The position numbers and the translations under genes are program-made. 64,000 bases of DNA from DASUPK01 sp963815045. Lineage in GTDB: Bacteria > Actinomycetota > Thermoleophilia > Solirubrobacterales > 70-9. Positions 32,310-41,398 of this stretch are shown piece after piece. How positions within the stretch are numbered: position 1 is the first letter of the stretch; the number at the start of each line of letters is the position of its first letter. The notes under the pieces are model-generated. The model ran no database searches and was not told the DNA's origin. It saw only the letters and a list, made by a program, of their open reading frames with translations. Location of the stretch: the NCBI GenBank assembly GCA_963815045.1, contig CAWFET010000003.1, positions 496,001 to 560,000 of the forward strand, read 5' to 3'.

Positions 32310-35300
32310 ATGCGGTGTCCGTCCTGCGGCAATGAGAATCGTGAGGGCGCACGATTCTGCGATTCGTGCGGCAGCGAGCTGACCGCGCAGCCCGCCGCGC
32401 CCGAGCCTCGCTCGGAGTCGCTGCCCGCCGACGTGCCGGCGGAGATCGCGGGCCGCTACCGAGTTCGCCGCTTCCTCGGTCAGGGTGGCCGCAAGCGGGT
32501 CTATCTCTCTGACGACACCGCCACGAGCACTGAGGTCGCGGTCGCGCTCTTCGACACGGAGGGCGTGGGCGCCTCGATTCAGGCTCGGGCGAGGCGGGAG
32601 GCGGAGGCGATGCGAAAGCTCGGCGATCACCCCCAGGTCGTCCCGGTCCTGGACACGGGCGAGCAGGACGGCAACCCCTTCATCGTCAGCCGCTACATGC
32701 CGGGCGGCGACGTCCAGGGCCTGCTCGCCGCGGCGGGCGGCCGGCTCGAGGTGGAGCGCGCCGTCGAGATCGCCGCGGACGTCACCCGCGCTCTCGAGCA
32801 CGCCCACGCTCGCGGGATCGTCCATCGCGACCTGAAGCCGGCGAACGTCTGGATCGACGACGACGGCCACGCCCGGCTAGGCGACTTCGGCCTCGCCACG
32901 ACGGAGGCGCGGGCCCGCGTCAGCGGCGGAACGCTGGTCGGGACCGTGGCCTACCTGCCTCCGGAGCAGGCGCTCGGCGAGGCTGGTGGCCCGAGGAGCG
33001 ACCTCTATTCGCTCGGCGCTCTGCTCTACGAGATGCTCACGGGGCAGCCGCCGTTCCCCGGGGACGACGCCGTCTCGATCATCTCCCAGCACCTGCACGC
33101 CGATCCGGTGCCCCCATCGCGCCACAACCCGGCGGTGCCCGAGGCGCTCGACCGGGCCGTGATGCACCTGCTTTCCAAGCAGGCCGAGGACCGGCCCGCC
33201 GGCGGCGCCGAGGCTCGGGAGGAGATCCTCGCCGCGCTCGAGGCTCAGCCCGCCGACTCCGCCGAGGAGCGCCCCGCCAATCCCCTGGAGAGCCTCGCCG
33301 GCGGTGTCTTCGTCGGTCGCGAGCGAGAGCTCGAGCGGCTCCGCGAGGCGGTGGACACCGCGCTCTCGGGCCGTGGCTCCCTTCAGCTGCTGGTGGGGGA
33401 GCCCGGGATCGGCAAGACCCGCGCCTCGGAGGAGCTCGCCACCTACGCACGCGTGAGCGGAGCCCGCGTGTATTGGGGCCGCTGCCGCGAGGACGAGGGC
33501 GCGCCCGCCTACTGGCCCTGGGTGCAGGCGATCCGCGCATACGTCCGCGACGCCGACCCGGTGGCGCTCGCCTGGCAGCTCGGCGCTGGCGCCGCGGAGG
33601 TTGCGCAGCTCGTGCCCGAGATCGCCGAAAAGCTCGACATCGAGCCGGCCTCCGGCTCGGACAGCGAGGAGGCCCGCTTCCGCCTGTTCGATTCGGTCAC
33701 CAGCCTGCTGCTCGGTGCGGCTCGCGACCGCCCGATCGTGATCGTCCTGGACGACCTCCACTGGGCGGACGAGCCCTCGCTGCTCCTCCTGCGCTTCGCG
33801 GCCCGTGAGCTCGCCTCGAGCGGGCTGCTCATCCTCGGCACCTACCGCGACGTCGAGCTCGGCCGCCACCACCCGCTCGCCCGGATGCTGGGCGAGATGT
33901 CCGGGATCGAGGGCAGTGGGCGGATCCCCCTGCGCGGGCTCTCCGTCGCGGCGGTCGAGCGCTACATCGAGATGACCGCCGGCGCGCCGGCGCCGCCGGG
34001 GCTGGCGGATGCCGTCCAGGAGCAGACCGACGGCAACCCGTTCTTCGTCGGGGAGGTGGTCCGCCTGCTCGCGAGCGAGGGCAAGCTGACGTCCGGCGGC
34101 AGCGCCGCCGAGCTCGAGATCCCGCAGGGTGTCCGCGAGGTCGTCGGGCGCCGCCTCGATCGCCTCAGCGAGGAGACCAACACTGTCCTTCGAGTCGCCG
34201 CGGTGATCGGCCGGGACTTCGATCGGGAGCTCGTCTGGCGGGTCGCCAAGCAGGAGCCCGAGCAGCTGATGAAGGCCGCGGCGGAGGCGATTGCCGAGCG
34301 GCTCGTCACGGACCTCGGCGAAGGGCACTACTCCTTCGCCCACGCGCTGGTTCGCGACACGCTCTACGAGGAGCTCACGCCTCCGAAGCGCTCCGCCCTC
34401 CACGAACGTGCCGGCCTCGCGATCGAGGAGATCTGCGGCGGCAACGTCGATGAGCGGCTTGGCGAGCTCGCGCACCACTTCCTGGAGGCGGCGCCGCGCG
34501 GCGACCTCGCCAAGGCGATCGACTACGCGCAGCGCGCCGGCGAGCAGGACATGGAGCAGCTCGCCTACGAGGACGCGGTCGACGTCTACGGCCGCGCCCT
34601 CGAGGTGCTCGAGCTCATGGACGATCCGGACGAGACGCTCCGCTGCAGCCTCCTGCTCTCGCTCGGCGGGGCCGAGGCGAAGTCGGCCCGGGTGACGGAC
34701 GCGCGAAGCGCCTTTGAGCGCGCCGCCGAGTCGGCCCGGCTCCTCGGGGACACCGACAGCCTGGTCGGGGCCGCGATCGGCATCGCGATGATGAGCGATG
34801 CCGGGCGACTCGACGAGCAGCTGCTCGCGCTGCTCGACGAGGCCCTGGAGCGGATCGGCGAGGAGCGCACCGCGCGCCGAGCCGCCCTGCTCAGCGCCAA
34901 GTCGGCGGAGGTGTACTGGGAGAACAACGACATCACCCTGTCGTCGGAGCTTGTCGACGAGGCGATCGAGATCGCGCGGGAGGTCGATGCGCCCACGACC
35001 CTCGCCGCTGCCCTCCACCGCAAGATCTTCATTCCGACCGGGCCGGATGCGGCCCGGGCGAGGATGGCGATCGCCGATGAGATGCTCGAGCTGGGAGAGC
35101 GCTGCGGCGACCGTGAGGCGATCCTGCGTGGGCACGCCTACCGGCTCTGGAGCTACCTCGAGCTCGGCGACGTGCCCGCTGTGGACCGTGAGCTGAGCCG
35201 GTACGCCCTCCTCGCCGATGAGCTTCGAATGCCCGAGCACACCTGGCACACCTACGCGCTTCGGGGGATGCGCGTCCTGCTCGACGGCAGGATCGAGGAG

Positions 35301-36632
35301 GCCGAGCGGCTCGCAGAGCAGGCGCGCGCTGCGGGCGACCGGGCCGAGCAGGCGATCTCGCAGCAGTACTACGGGATCCAGATGATCCAGATCCGCAGCA
35401 TGCAGGGACGCGGCGAGGAGCTCCTCCCGAGCGTCCGGCGGCTCGCGGAGGAATTCCCGGGGATTCCCGCCTGGCGCGTCGGCGTGATCACTCTCGCGGC
35501 CCGCTCCGGCGACCTCGATCTCGCGCGGCGCGAACTCGAGCGCTTCGCGGGAGACGACTTCTCGGCGATCCCAACGGACGCCAACTGGTTCACCGCGATG
35601 AGCCTGCTCGGCGAGGCCATCGCCCTGGTGGGCGACGAGAAGCGAGCGGAGCTGGCATACGAAGCACTGCTCCCCTACGAGGGATTGATCATCGTCGTGG
35701 CCCGCGCGGCAGGCTGCAACGGCCCGATCGACCGCGTGCTCGGGATGCTCGCGGCGACGATCGGGAGGACCGAGGACGCGGAACGGCACCTCGGCAACGC
35801 CGTCGAGATCGCCACGCGGATGGGCGACCGGCCCGGCATGGCGATCTGCGGCCTGGCACTGGCCGAGATGCTCCTCGCCCGCGACCAGGCGAACGATCGC
35901 GAGCTCGCCCAGGAGATGCTCTCGACGGTGCTCAGCACGGCGCGCGAGATGGGCGCCCGCTGGATCGTCGACCGGGCGCTCCGGGGCCGCCTCGACGCCC
36001 AGGGCCTGAGCGGAGTGGACGTGACCACCTCCATCGACGAGATGGTCTCCGCCCTCGAGGAGGAGCGGCCCGACATGCGCGCGCATGCCGCGCCCGACGG
36101 GACCGTCGCGATCCTGTTCAGCGACATCGAGGATTCGACCGTGCTCACCGAGAAGCTCGGCGACGCGCACTGGCTGGAGGTCCTCCGCGAGCACAACGCG
36201 GTCTTCAGGGAGCAGATCTCCCGGCACGACGGCTACGAGGTGAAGAGCCAGGGCGACGGGTTCATGCTCGCCTTCCCGGATCCCTGCGAGGCGCTCGCCT
36301 GCGCGATCGACGTGCAGCGGGTCTTCGCGGAGCGGGAACAGAGTGGGGAGGGCGAGTCGCTGCGCGTGCGGATCGGCCTGCACACCGGCGAGGTGATCTC
36401 CGAGGAGGGCGACTACTTCGGCAAGAACGTCATCCTCGCCGCCCGGATCGCCGCGGAGGCGCTCGGCGGCGAGATTCTGGTCTCCGAGGAGCTGCGCGAT
36501 GCGGCGTCCACGGGCAACGGGAACGGCAACGCCCTTCGCTTCGACGACGGCCGGGAGCTCGAGCTCAAGGGGCTGGCCGGCAGCCACCGCATCTTCCGCG
36601 CCGAGTGGGCAGCCCAAGAGACGGCAGCCTGA
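32310..36632 (+). CDS. Protein kinase-like / AAA ATPase / TPR / class III cyclase fusion
   Basis: 1440 residues. Residues 3-21 form a double-Cys zinc ribbon (CPSCGNE, FCDSCGS). A Ser/Thr kinase domain follows (about 47-300) with HRDLKPAN at 172 and DFG at 192, but the beta3 strand (EVAVALFDTEG, 75-85) has no lysine, so ATP binding may be weakened. An AAA/NB-ARC-like ATPase has Walker A GEPGIGKT (363-370) and Walker B VIVLDD ending at 482. A long TPR-like helical region occupies about 690-1240. The C-terminal class III nucleotidyl cyclase domain has metal Asp 1272 and 1316 and Lys 1312, yet the transition-state Asn of NxxxR is Ile 1375 (Arg 1379 kept). A signalling or regulatory scaffold is likely. 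Confidence 0.88.
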   Translation: MRCPSCGNENREGARFCDSCGSELTAQPAAPEPRSESLPADVPAEIAGRYRVRRFLGQGGRKRVYLSDDTATSTEVAVALFDTEGVGASIQARARREAEAMRKLGDHPQVVPVLDTGEQDGNPFIVSRYMPGGDVQGLLAAAGGRLEVERAVEIAADVTRALEHAHARGIVHRDLKPANVWIDDDGHARLGDFGLATTEARARVSGGTLVGTVAYLPPEQALGEAGGPRSDLYSLGALLYEMLTGQPPFPGDDAVSIISQHLHADPVPPSRHNPAVPEALDRAVMHLLSKQAEDRPAGGAEAREEILAALEAQPADSAEERPANPLESLAGGVFVGRERELERLREAVDTALSGRGSLQLLVGEPGIGKTRASEELATYARVSGARVYWGRCREDEGAPAYWPWVQAIRAYVRDADPVALAWQLGAGAAEVAQLVPEIAEKLDIEPASGSDSEEARFRLFDSVTSLLLGAARDRPIVIVLDDLHWADEPSLLLLRFAARELASSGLLILGTYRDVELGRHHPLARMLGEMSGIEGSGRIPLRGLSVAAVERYIEMTAGAPAPPGLADAVQEQTDGNPFFVGEVVRLLASEGKLTSGGSAAELEIPQGVREVVGRRLDRLSEETNTVLRVAAVIGRDFDRELVWRVAKQEPEQLMKAAAEAIAERLVTDLGEGHYSFAHALVRDTLYEELTPPKRSALHERAGLAIEEICGGNVDERLGELAHHFLEAAPRGDLAKAIDYAQRAGEQDMEQLAYEDAVDVYGRALEVLELMDDPDETLRCSLLLSLGGAEAKSARVTDARSAFERAAESARLLGDTDSLVGAAIGIAMMSDAGRLDEQLLALLDEALERIGEERTARRAALLSAKSAEVYWENNDITLSSELVDEAIEIAREVDAPTTLAAALHRKIFIPTGPDAARARMAIADEMLELGERCGDREAILRGHAYRLWSYLELGDVPAVDRELSRYALLADELRMPEHTWHTYALRGMRVLLDGRIEEAERLAEQARAAGDRAEQAISQQYYGIQMIQIRSMQGRGEELLPSVRRLAEEFPGIPAWRVGVITLAARSGDLDLARRELERFAGDDFSAIPTDANWFTAMSLLGEAIALVGDEKRAELAYEALLPYEGLIIVVARAAGCNGPIDRVLGMLAATIGRTEDAERHLGNAVEIATRMGDRPGMAICGLALAEMLLARDQANDRELAQEMLSTVLSTAREMGARWIVDRALRGRLDAQGLSGVDVTTSIDEMVSALEEERPDMRAHAAPDGTVAILFSDIEDSTVLTEKLGDAHWLEVLREHNAVFREQISRHDGYEVKSQGDGFMLAFPDPCEALACAIDVQRVFAEREQSGEGESLRVRIGLHTGEVISEEGDYFGKNVILAARIAAEALGGEILVSEELRDAASTGNGNGNALRFDDGRELELKGLAGSHRIFRAEWAAQETAA

Positions 36633-37228
36633 CCGAGGAATTCGTCACCCATACGATCGAGCTGCCCCGCGGTGAGCTCAAGCTGCTGCAGCCCGCCGAG
36701 GCGGCCGAGATCCCCGACGACCACCAGGTCGAGTGGGCCCCGCTCGCGCCCTACTGGTCCGTGCTGTGGAGGAGCGGCATGGCGCTCGCGCGGGAGCTCG
36801 ACAGCGAGGACCTGGAGGGAAAGCGGGTGGTGGAGCTCGGTTGCGGCCTCGCCGCTCCGAGCATCGCGGCCGCCCTGGGCGGGGCCAAGGCGCTGGCGAC
36901 CGACGGTGACATAGACGCACTGAGCCTGGTCCGGCGGAATGCCGAGGCAAACGGCGTCGAGGTGGAGACCGAGGCGGTCGACTGGGCGGACCCGAACGAG
37001 CTCGTCGATCGCGGGCCTTTCGACCTCGTGCTCGCATCCGATGTTCTCTACGAGCGGCCCGGCGTGGCGATGCTGCTGAACCTGTTGCCGCGCCTGGCGC
37101 CGGTGGCCTGGGTCGCCGACCCTGGAAGGCCCGCCGCCGAGGCATTCTTCGACCAGGCGAGCAGGCGCTGGCCGATCGAAACTCGCATCCGCGGCGTCGT
37201 CCACCTGCATCGGATTCTGCTGGACTGA
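36605..37228 (+). CDS. Class I SAM-dependent methyltransferase (METTL21/ETFBKMT-like)
   Basis: 207 residues. Motif I is VVELGCGLAAPSIAAAL, the acidic residue after beta2 is in ALATDGDIDAL, and LVLASDVLYE matches the DxLY-type motif 4 of protein-lysine methyltransferases of the METTL21/ETFBKMT group. N-terminal PYWSVLWRSGMALARE is also typical. The GTG start overlaps the end of the large kinase/cyclase gene by 28 bp, so translation is coupled. It probably methylates a protein side chain; whether its target is the upstream fusion protein is speculation. Confidence 0.85.
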   Translation: MGSPRDGSLTEEFVTHTIELPRGELKLLQPAEAAEIPDDHQVEWAPLAPYWSVLWRSGMALARELDSEDLEGKRVVELGCGLAAPSIAAALGGAKALATDGDIDALSLVRRNAEANGVEVETEAVDWADPNELVDRGPFDLVLASDVLYERPGVAMLLNLLPRLAPVAWVADPGRPAAEAFFDQASRRWPIETRIRGVVHLHRILLD

Positions 37229-37255
37229 GGCATACTCAGCCGGGAGGGCCGGGAC

Positions 37256-38023
37256 GTGCTCTGGAAACTTCGTCGTCACATTCGTGCCGTGGTCGTGATC
37301 GCGGTGATTGCGGTGCTCGCCGTGGCAGCGGCTGCTTTTGCCGTGCCGAAGATCACGAGCGGCTCGAAGTCGCCCTCGGACAAGCTGGCGGATACCAAGC
37401 TCGCGCCGGAGCCATGGGCGGCCGATCCGCAATACCGGCCCGGAGCCCAATCCCCGGCCACCACGACGACGGAGGCCAAGCCCGCTCCGAAGGCCCCCGT
37501 CGACCCCAAGACCGGGCTGCCGGCGGCGTCCGCCGGCACGAACGGTTCCTTTGCGCCCCCCTCTCCGGCGGAGCGCAAGCGCGTCTACACGGCGACGCAC
37601 CCCGTCGGCGGCAACGACTCCGCGCTGCTCCTCAACCGGACCGCGCTCGCCCCGCCCTCGGCGCCTGACCCGATCCGGGCGATGATCAGCGCCGCCAACC
37701 TGATCGTCGGCCAGCCATACGTCTGGGGCGGGGGCCACGCCTCGTTCCAGTCGAAGGGCTACGACTGCTCGGGCGCCGTCAGCTACGCGCTCGCCGGCGC
37801 CGGCCTGTTGCAGGCGCCGCTGACCTCAGGCGGGTTCATGGGCTACGGGGAGCCGGGCCCCGGCCAGTGGCTGACCATCTACGCGAGCCCGACCCACGTC
37901 TACGCCGTCATCGCGGGCTTGCGCTGGGACACCGTGGGCGATGCGCGTGGATCCGGCCCGCGCTGGCATCCCTACGACGCCTACCCCAGCGGATTCGTCG
38001 CGCGCCACGTGCCGGGGCTCTGA
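37256..38023 (+). CDS. Membrane-anchored NlpC/P60-like (C40) peptidase
   Basis: 255 residues: basic N-terminus and one membrane helix (about 10-33), a Pro/Ala/Thr-rich spacer (about 45-105), then a catalytic domain with GQPYVWGGGHA, the nucleophile Cys in GYDCSGAVSYAL and a following His in SPTHVYAVIAG. This is the NlpC/P60 arrangement; the family cleaves gamma-D-Glu-diaminopimelate bonds in peptidoglycan. A GTG start with GGGAGGG upstream is used. It acts on the outer face of the membrane, in cell-wall remodelling. The domain is short, so the third catalytic residue is not certain. Confidence 0.82.
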   Translation: MLWKLRRHIRAVVVIAVIAVLAVAAAAFAVPKITSGSKSPSDKLADTKLAPEPWAADPQYRPGAQSPATTTTEAKPAPKAPVDPKTGLPAASAGTNGSFAPPSPAERKRVYTATHPVGGNDSALLLNRTALAPPSAPDPIRAMISAANLIVGQPYVWGGGHASFQSKGYDCSGAVSYALAGAGLLQAPLTSGGFMGYGEPGPGQWLTIYASPTHVYAVIAGLRWDTVGDARGSGPRWHPYDAYPSGFVARHVPGL

Positions 38024-38272
38024 TCAGAGCTTCCCGAGGGCGTCCTGCGCCTGCTGCATCGAGGCGCCGGTCTGCTCGCGGAACTGCCTGACGGCCTCTT
38101 TCATCTTCCCCTGAGCGACCAGCTCCTGGACCTTGGGCGGGATCGGCGCCTCGTCCGGGCGCTCGTCGGCCCGGCCCATCGGCGTGTACTGAATCCCGTT
38201 CACCCGCTCGAGAGCCTCCTCGATCCAGTCGAGCCGCTTGTTGATCGCCTCGATCGCGTCCTGATCAGGCAT
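38024..38272 (-). CDS. Small L7/L12 C-terminal-domain-like protein
   Basis: 82 residues from ATG 38272, chosen for the AAAGGAG 5 nt upstream. The N-terminal half is a coiled helix (AIEAINKRLDWIEEALERVN); the C-terminal half (VQELVAQGKMKEAVRQF then REQTGASMQQAQDAL) resembles the ribosomal L7/L12 C-terminal alpha-alpha pattern found in many short actinobacterial proteins. It is cytoplasmic and its function is unknown. The stop abuts the C40 peptidase stop, with no space for a separate terminator. Its -10 (TAGAGT) overlaps that of the divergent membrane-protein gene. Confidence 0.72.
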   Translation of the reverse strand: MPDQDAIEAINKRLDWIEEALERVNGIQYTPMGRADERPDEAPIPPKVQELVAQGKMKEAVRQFREQTGASMQQAQDALGKL

Positions 38273-38309
38273 GTCCCGCTCCTTTCGGCACCCCTGAATT
38301 GAGGGCCGC

Positions 38310-38319
38310 ACTCTAGGCT
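38310..38319. promoter_or_regulatory. Overlapping divergent -10 elements
   Basis: ACTCTAGGCT contains TAGAGT on the minus strand (38315-38310) and TAGGCT on the plus strand (38314-38319), sharing the central TA. The plus hexamer ends 6 nt before ATG 38326 (leaderless); the minus hexamer precedes the 38272 gene with a 37-nt leader carrying its Shine-Dalgarno. Confidence 0.55.
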
Positions 38320-38325
38320 TCCGCG

Positions 38326-40788
38326 ATGTTTTCGGCTCTGCTGGCGGGGGCGCTGATCGTCGTCGCCTCCCTGCTGCTCGGCTCGGCGGTCATGGCGATC
38401 TCCGGCCTGCCGCGGCATTCCCCCGTCGGCCCCGCCGCCGGGATCTCGGCACTCCTGGTGATCTGCGGCATCACGGTGAAGCTGCCCGGCCACGCCGTGA
38501 CCGCCTCGGTGGCGGTGGGGATCGCGCTGGTCGGCTGCTGCTTCGTCTTCGGCCGAACCCGCGCGCCCGCCGGAGCTGTGCGGATCGGAGCGATCGTGGT
38601 CGTGATCGGCGCGGTGCTGGTCGTGGCCATCCCATTCGCGACCAGCGGCCGCGTCGGGATCCTCGGCCAGGGACTCGTCAACGACGACATGGCCTCGCAC
38701 CTGCTCTTCACCGAGTGGATCGGCTCGCACGCCGGGCCGACCCCGGACCTGATCAAGGGCGGCTATCCGCTCGGCCCGCACGCCATCGTCGCCGCGACCT
38801 CGAAGGTGAGTGGGGCCAGCCTGATCGAGGGCTTCGCCGGGCTGACCGGCGCGATCGCCGTCCTGCTCGCGCTCACCGCCTATGGCGTGCTCGGCGGGAT
38901 CAGGGGCTGGCTGCGGGTACCGGCCGCCGTATTGGCCGCGACCCCGTATCTCGCGGCCGCCTACCTGGCCCAGGGGGCATTCAAGGAGCCGCTTCTTGCC
39001 CTCGCGGTGCTCGGCTTCGCCCTCGGGCTGCCGGCGCTGCGCGGGGCCTGGTCCGGGACGGGCGGATCTGTGACCGCCGCCATCCCCCTCGGCGTGATCG
39101 CCGCCGGCACGATCTACAACTACAGCTTCCCGGGGCTCGCCTGGCTGCTCGGAGCCGCGATCGTCTGGATGCTCGTCATCGCGCTGCGTGAGCACGACCT
39201 GCGCCTGAGGGAGCGGCTTCGCGGCGCCAAGTCGGCGATCTGGCTCGGTATCGGCATTCCGATCGTGGCCGCGCTGCCGGAGATCTTCCGGCTCGCGAGC
39301 TTCTCGAACTTCAAGGCGTTCAGCCCTTCCGGAACGGGCCCGACGGTCGGCTTCGGCAACCTGCGCCAGCCGATCAACCCGCTCGAGGTCTTCGGTGTCT
39401 GGCCCTCGGGTGAGTTCCGGATCACTCCGGCGAACTCGACCACTCCGGAGATCGCCTTCTACCTCGGTGCGCTGCTCGCTCTGGTGGCGTTCGCCTGGGG
39501 CCTCGGCCGCGCTCTGTCGCGACGAGAGTCCGCGCTGCCCTCGGCGCTGCTCGCCGCGACGCTGCTCTACCTCGCTTCGCTGGCGCTCGGCACGCCGTAC
39601 ACCCAGGCGAAGGCCCTGGCGATCGCCGCGCCGCTGATCATGCTGATCGCGCTGCGCGGCCTGCTCTCAGCCGACGCGCTGCCCGGCGAGGAGGGTGACG
39701 TCCCGGCTGGGGGAGTGGTCCGCTGGCCGCCCGCGCTGCTTCAACCGGTCTCGGGCTTCGCCGTACCCCTGTTGGTCCTCGCCTTCGCGGCCGCCGCGGC
39801 GTTCTCGACGCTGCTCCCGCTGCGGCAGTCGGCGGTCGGGCCCGATTACCACCTTCAGGAGATGCTCCGGATGCGGCCGATCGTCGACGGCCAGAACGTC
39901 CTCTTCCTCGGCCGCGACAACTTCGTCTCCTGGGAGCTGATCGGCTCGGAGGTCTATGCGCCGATCACCAACCACTACGACGTCGAGGAGGTCCACCCGC
40001 TCTACCGGGCGACCGACCTGAACGCGAAGTTCGACTGGGACAACGTCCCGCCCTTCGTGATGAACAAGTTCAAGTGGGTGGTGACCACGAGCGCGGCGAT
40101 GCAGAGCCAGGCGCCGCCGGGATTCGTGCCGCGGCTCCGCACCGGCGATTTCATCCTCTGGCACCGCGAGCGCCCGGTCGGGCAGCGGCGCACGCTCTAT
40201 GAGCCGGTCAACCCCGGCGCGCCGCTCGACTGCTCGAACCCCGAGCAGGCGCCGATCACCAAGGTCAAGGGGAAGGCGACCGTGTTCACCGTTCAGCCCG
40301 TCGTGCGAAAGGTCTGGAGCCCGAGCCCGGCGCTGACCCAGACCAAGCCGGCCCACCTGCGCCTCTATCTCACGCCCGGCAGCTGGGACCTGTCTCTCCA
40401 ATACGCGAGCACCCAGGCGCTGCACGTCATCGCAACCGGGCCCGGACTGGCGGCTCCGTTCAGCGGGACCATGCGCACCAACCTGCTCTTCCGAGGACCC
40501 TCTCCGTACTACCCGGTCGGATCGCTGGACGTGAAGAAGTCCGGCAATGTGCTGGTCACTGTCGACGTCGCCGATCCGCCTCTGATCGGCCGCCTGCTCC
40601 ATACCGAGAGCAAGGCGTATCTGAGCGGTCTTGCCGCCACGCGGAACGATCCGGCCCGCCAGGCGGTACCGCTCAAACGGGCCTGCGGCCGTTACGTCGA
40701 CTGGTACGAGGTGGCGCCCGGCACGCCGGCGAGCGCCCTCCGCGGAGTCGTCGCGCCGCAGGTCCAGGCGATCGAGCCCGACCAATAG
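38326..40788 (+). CDS. Large polytopic membrane protein with C-terminal soluble domain
   Basis: 820 residues. About ten to twelve hydrophobic helices occupy residues 1-500 (for example LLAGALIVVASLLLGSAVMA), interrupted by an extracytoplasmic loop with GQGLVNDDMASHLLFTEWIG, a position where GT-C glycosyltransferases carry acidic residues. The C-terminal 320 residues are soluble, with WVVTTSAAMQSQAPPGFVPR and several beta strands. The layout resembles GT-C-fold glycosyltransferases or O-antigen/arabinan membrane enzymes, but I cannot assign a family. TAGGCT ends 6 nt before the ATG. An envelope polysaccharide or glycoprotein role is a reasonable guess. Confidence 0.7.
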   Translation: MFSALLAGALIVVASLLLGSAVMAISGLPRHSPVGPAAGISALLVICGITVKLPGHAVTASVAVGIALVGCCFVFGRTRAPAGAVRIGAIVVVIGAVLVVAIPFATSGRVGILGQGLVNDDMASHLLFTEWIGSHAGPTPDLIKGGYPLGPHAIVAATSKVSGASLIEGFAGLTGAIAVLLALTAYGVLGGIRGWLRVPAAVLAATPYLAAAYLAQGAFKEPLLALAVLGFALGLPALRGAWSGTGGSVTAAIPLGVIAAGTIYNYSFPGLAWLLGAAIVWMLVIALREHDLRLRERLRGAKSAIWLGIGIPIVAALPEIFRLASFSNFKAFSPSGTGPTVGFGNLRQPINPLEVFGVWPSGEFRITPANSTTPEIAFYLGALLALVAFAWGLGRALSRRESALPSALLAATLLYLASLALGTPYTQAKALAIAAPLIMLIALRGLLSADALPGEEGDVPAGGVVRWPPALLQPVSGFAVPLLVLAFAAAAAFSTLLPLRQSAVGPDYHLQEMLRMRPIVDGQNVLFLGRDNFVSWELIGSEVYAPITNHYDVEEVHPLYRATDLNAKFDWDNVPPFVMNKFKWVVTTSAAMQSQAPPGFVPRLRTGDFILWHRERPVGQRRTLYEPVNPGAPLDCSNPEQAPITKVKGKATVFTVQPVVRKVWSPSPALTQTKPAHLRLYLTPGSWDLSLQYASTQALHVIATGPGLAAPFSGTMRTNLLFRGPSPYYPVGSLDVKKSGNVLVTVDVADPPLIGRLLHTESKAYLSGLAATRNDPARQAVPLKRACGRYVDWYEVAPGTPASALRGVVAPQVQAIEPDQ

Positions 40789-40791
40789 GAT
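40786..40791 (+). promoter_or_regulatory. -10 element of the 28-residue micropeptide
   Basis: TAGGAT begins with the TAG stop codon of the upstream gene and ends 6 nt before GTG 40798. Confidence 0.45.
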
Positions 40792-40797
40792 CGGCGG

Positions 40798-40884
40798 GTG
40801 CCGAAGCTCTGGGCGGCCAGCCTGGTGATCCTCGTGATCTGCCTGATCGCCTCGATGGTGATCGCCATCGTCAAGCTCAGCTGA
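40798..40884 (+). CDS. 28-residue single-helix membrane micropeptide
   Basis: GTG to TGA encodes 28 residues: MPKLWAAS, a hydrophobic run LVILVICLIASMVIAIV, and KLS. A 17-residue membrane helix flanked by Lys on both sides is a typical small transmembrane peptide. Codons are consistent with the genome, and a TAGGAT -10 lies 6 nt upstream, the same spacing as at several confirmed genes here. It sits 9 nt after a large membrane-protein gene, so it might modulate that protein. No homology can be checked here; coding status rests on layout only. Confidence 0.5.
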   Translation: MPKLWAASLVILVICLIASMVIAIVKLS

Positions 40885-40939
40885 GGCTCCGCTCCGCTCC
40901 GGCGGGTAGTATCGGCGCCGCAATCGGCGAGGAGGGGTG

Positions 40940-41383
40940 ATGTTCGACCGCATAGTGGTTGGAACAGATGGCTCGGAGACCGCCACGGAGGCGGTGGCTA
41001 CCGCAGTCGAGCTGGCCAAGATCTCGAAGGCGAAGCTCGAGATCGTCAGCGCCTACGAGCCCATTCCGCAGCAGCGCCTCAAGGATGAGGGTGAGGGCAT
41101 CTCGGGCGATGTGGCCTACGCGGTGAATCCGCGCGAGGACGTTCAGTTCGTGCTCGACAAGGCCGCGGCCGTGGCGAAAAAGGCCAAGGTCGAGGTCGTG
41201 ACCCACCCGCGCGAGGGCGACCCCGCCGACGCGATCCTCGACGTCGCCGAGGAGAACGACGCGGATCTGGTCCTCGTCGGGAACAAGGGCATGACGGGCG
41301 CGAGGCGCTTCCTGTTGGGCAGCGTGCCCAACAAGATCTCGCACCACGCGCCCTGCGACGTCTGGATCGTCAAGACGACGTAG
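40940..41383 (+). CDS. Universal stress protein (UspA family)
   Basis: 147 residues with the Usp fold: N-terminal FDRIVVGTDGSETATEAV and the ATP-binding signature G-x2-G-x9-GS in GNKGMTGARRFLLGS, followed by VPNKISHHAPCDVWIV. It is thus the ATP-binding type. ATG 40940 is preferred over GTG 40937 because AGGAGG ends 4-5 nt upstream; a -10 TAGTAT lies at 40907-40912. It acts in the cytoplasm in stress or dormancy responses. Partners are not indicated by the neighbours. Confidence 0.93.
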   Translation: MFDRIVVGTDGSETATEAVATAVELAKISKAKLEIVSAYEPIPQQRLKDEGEGISGDVAYAVNPREDVQFVLDKAAAVAKKAKVEVVTHPREGDPADAILDVAEENDADLVLVGNKGMTGARRFLLGSVPNKISHHAPCDVWIVKTT

Positions 41384-41398
41384 CGGCTGCCTCTTAAC

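Noticed and set aside
32877..36617. A 1246-codon minus-strand open frame opposite the kinase/cyclase gene
   Set aside because: The plus-strand product has five recognisable domains. The antisense translation is compositionally odd, has no motif, and follows the pattern of high-GC shadows.
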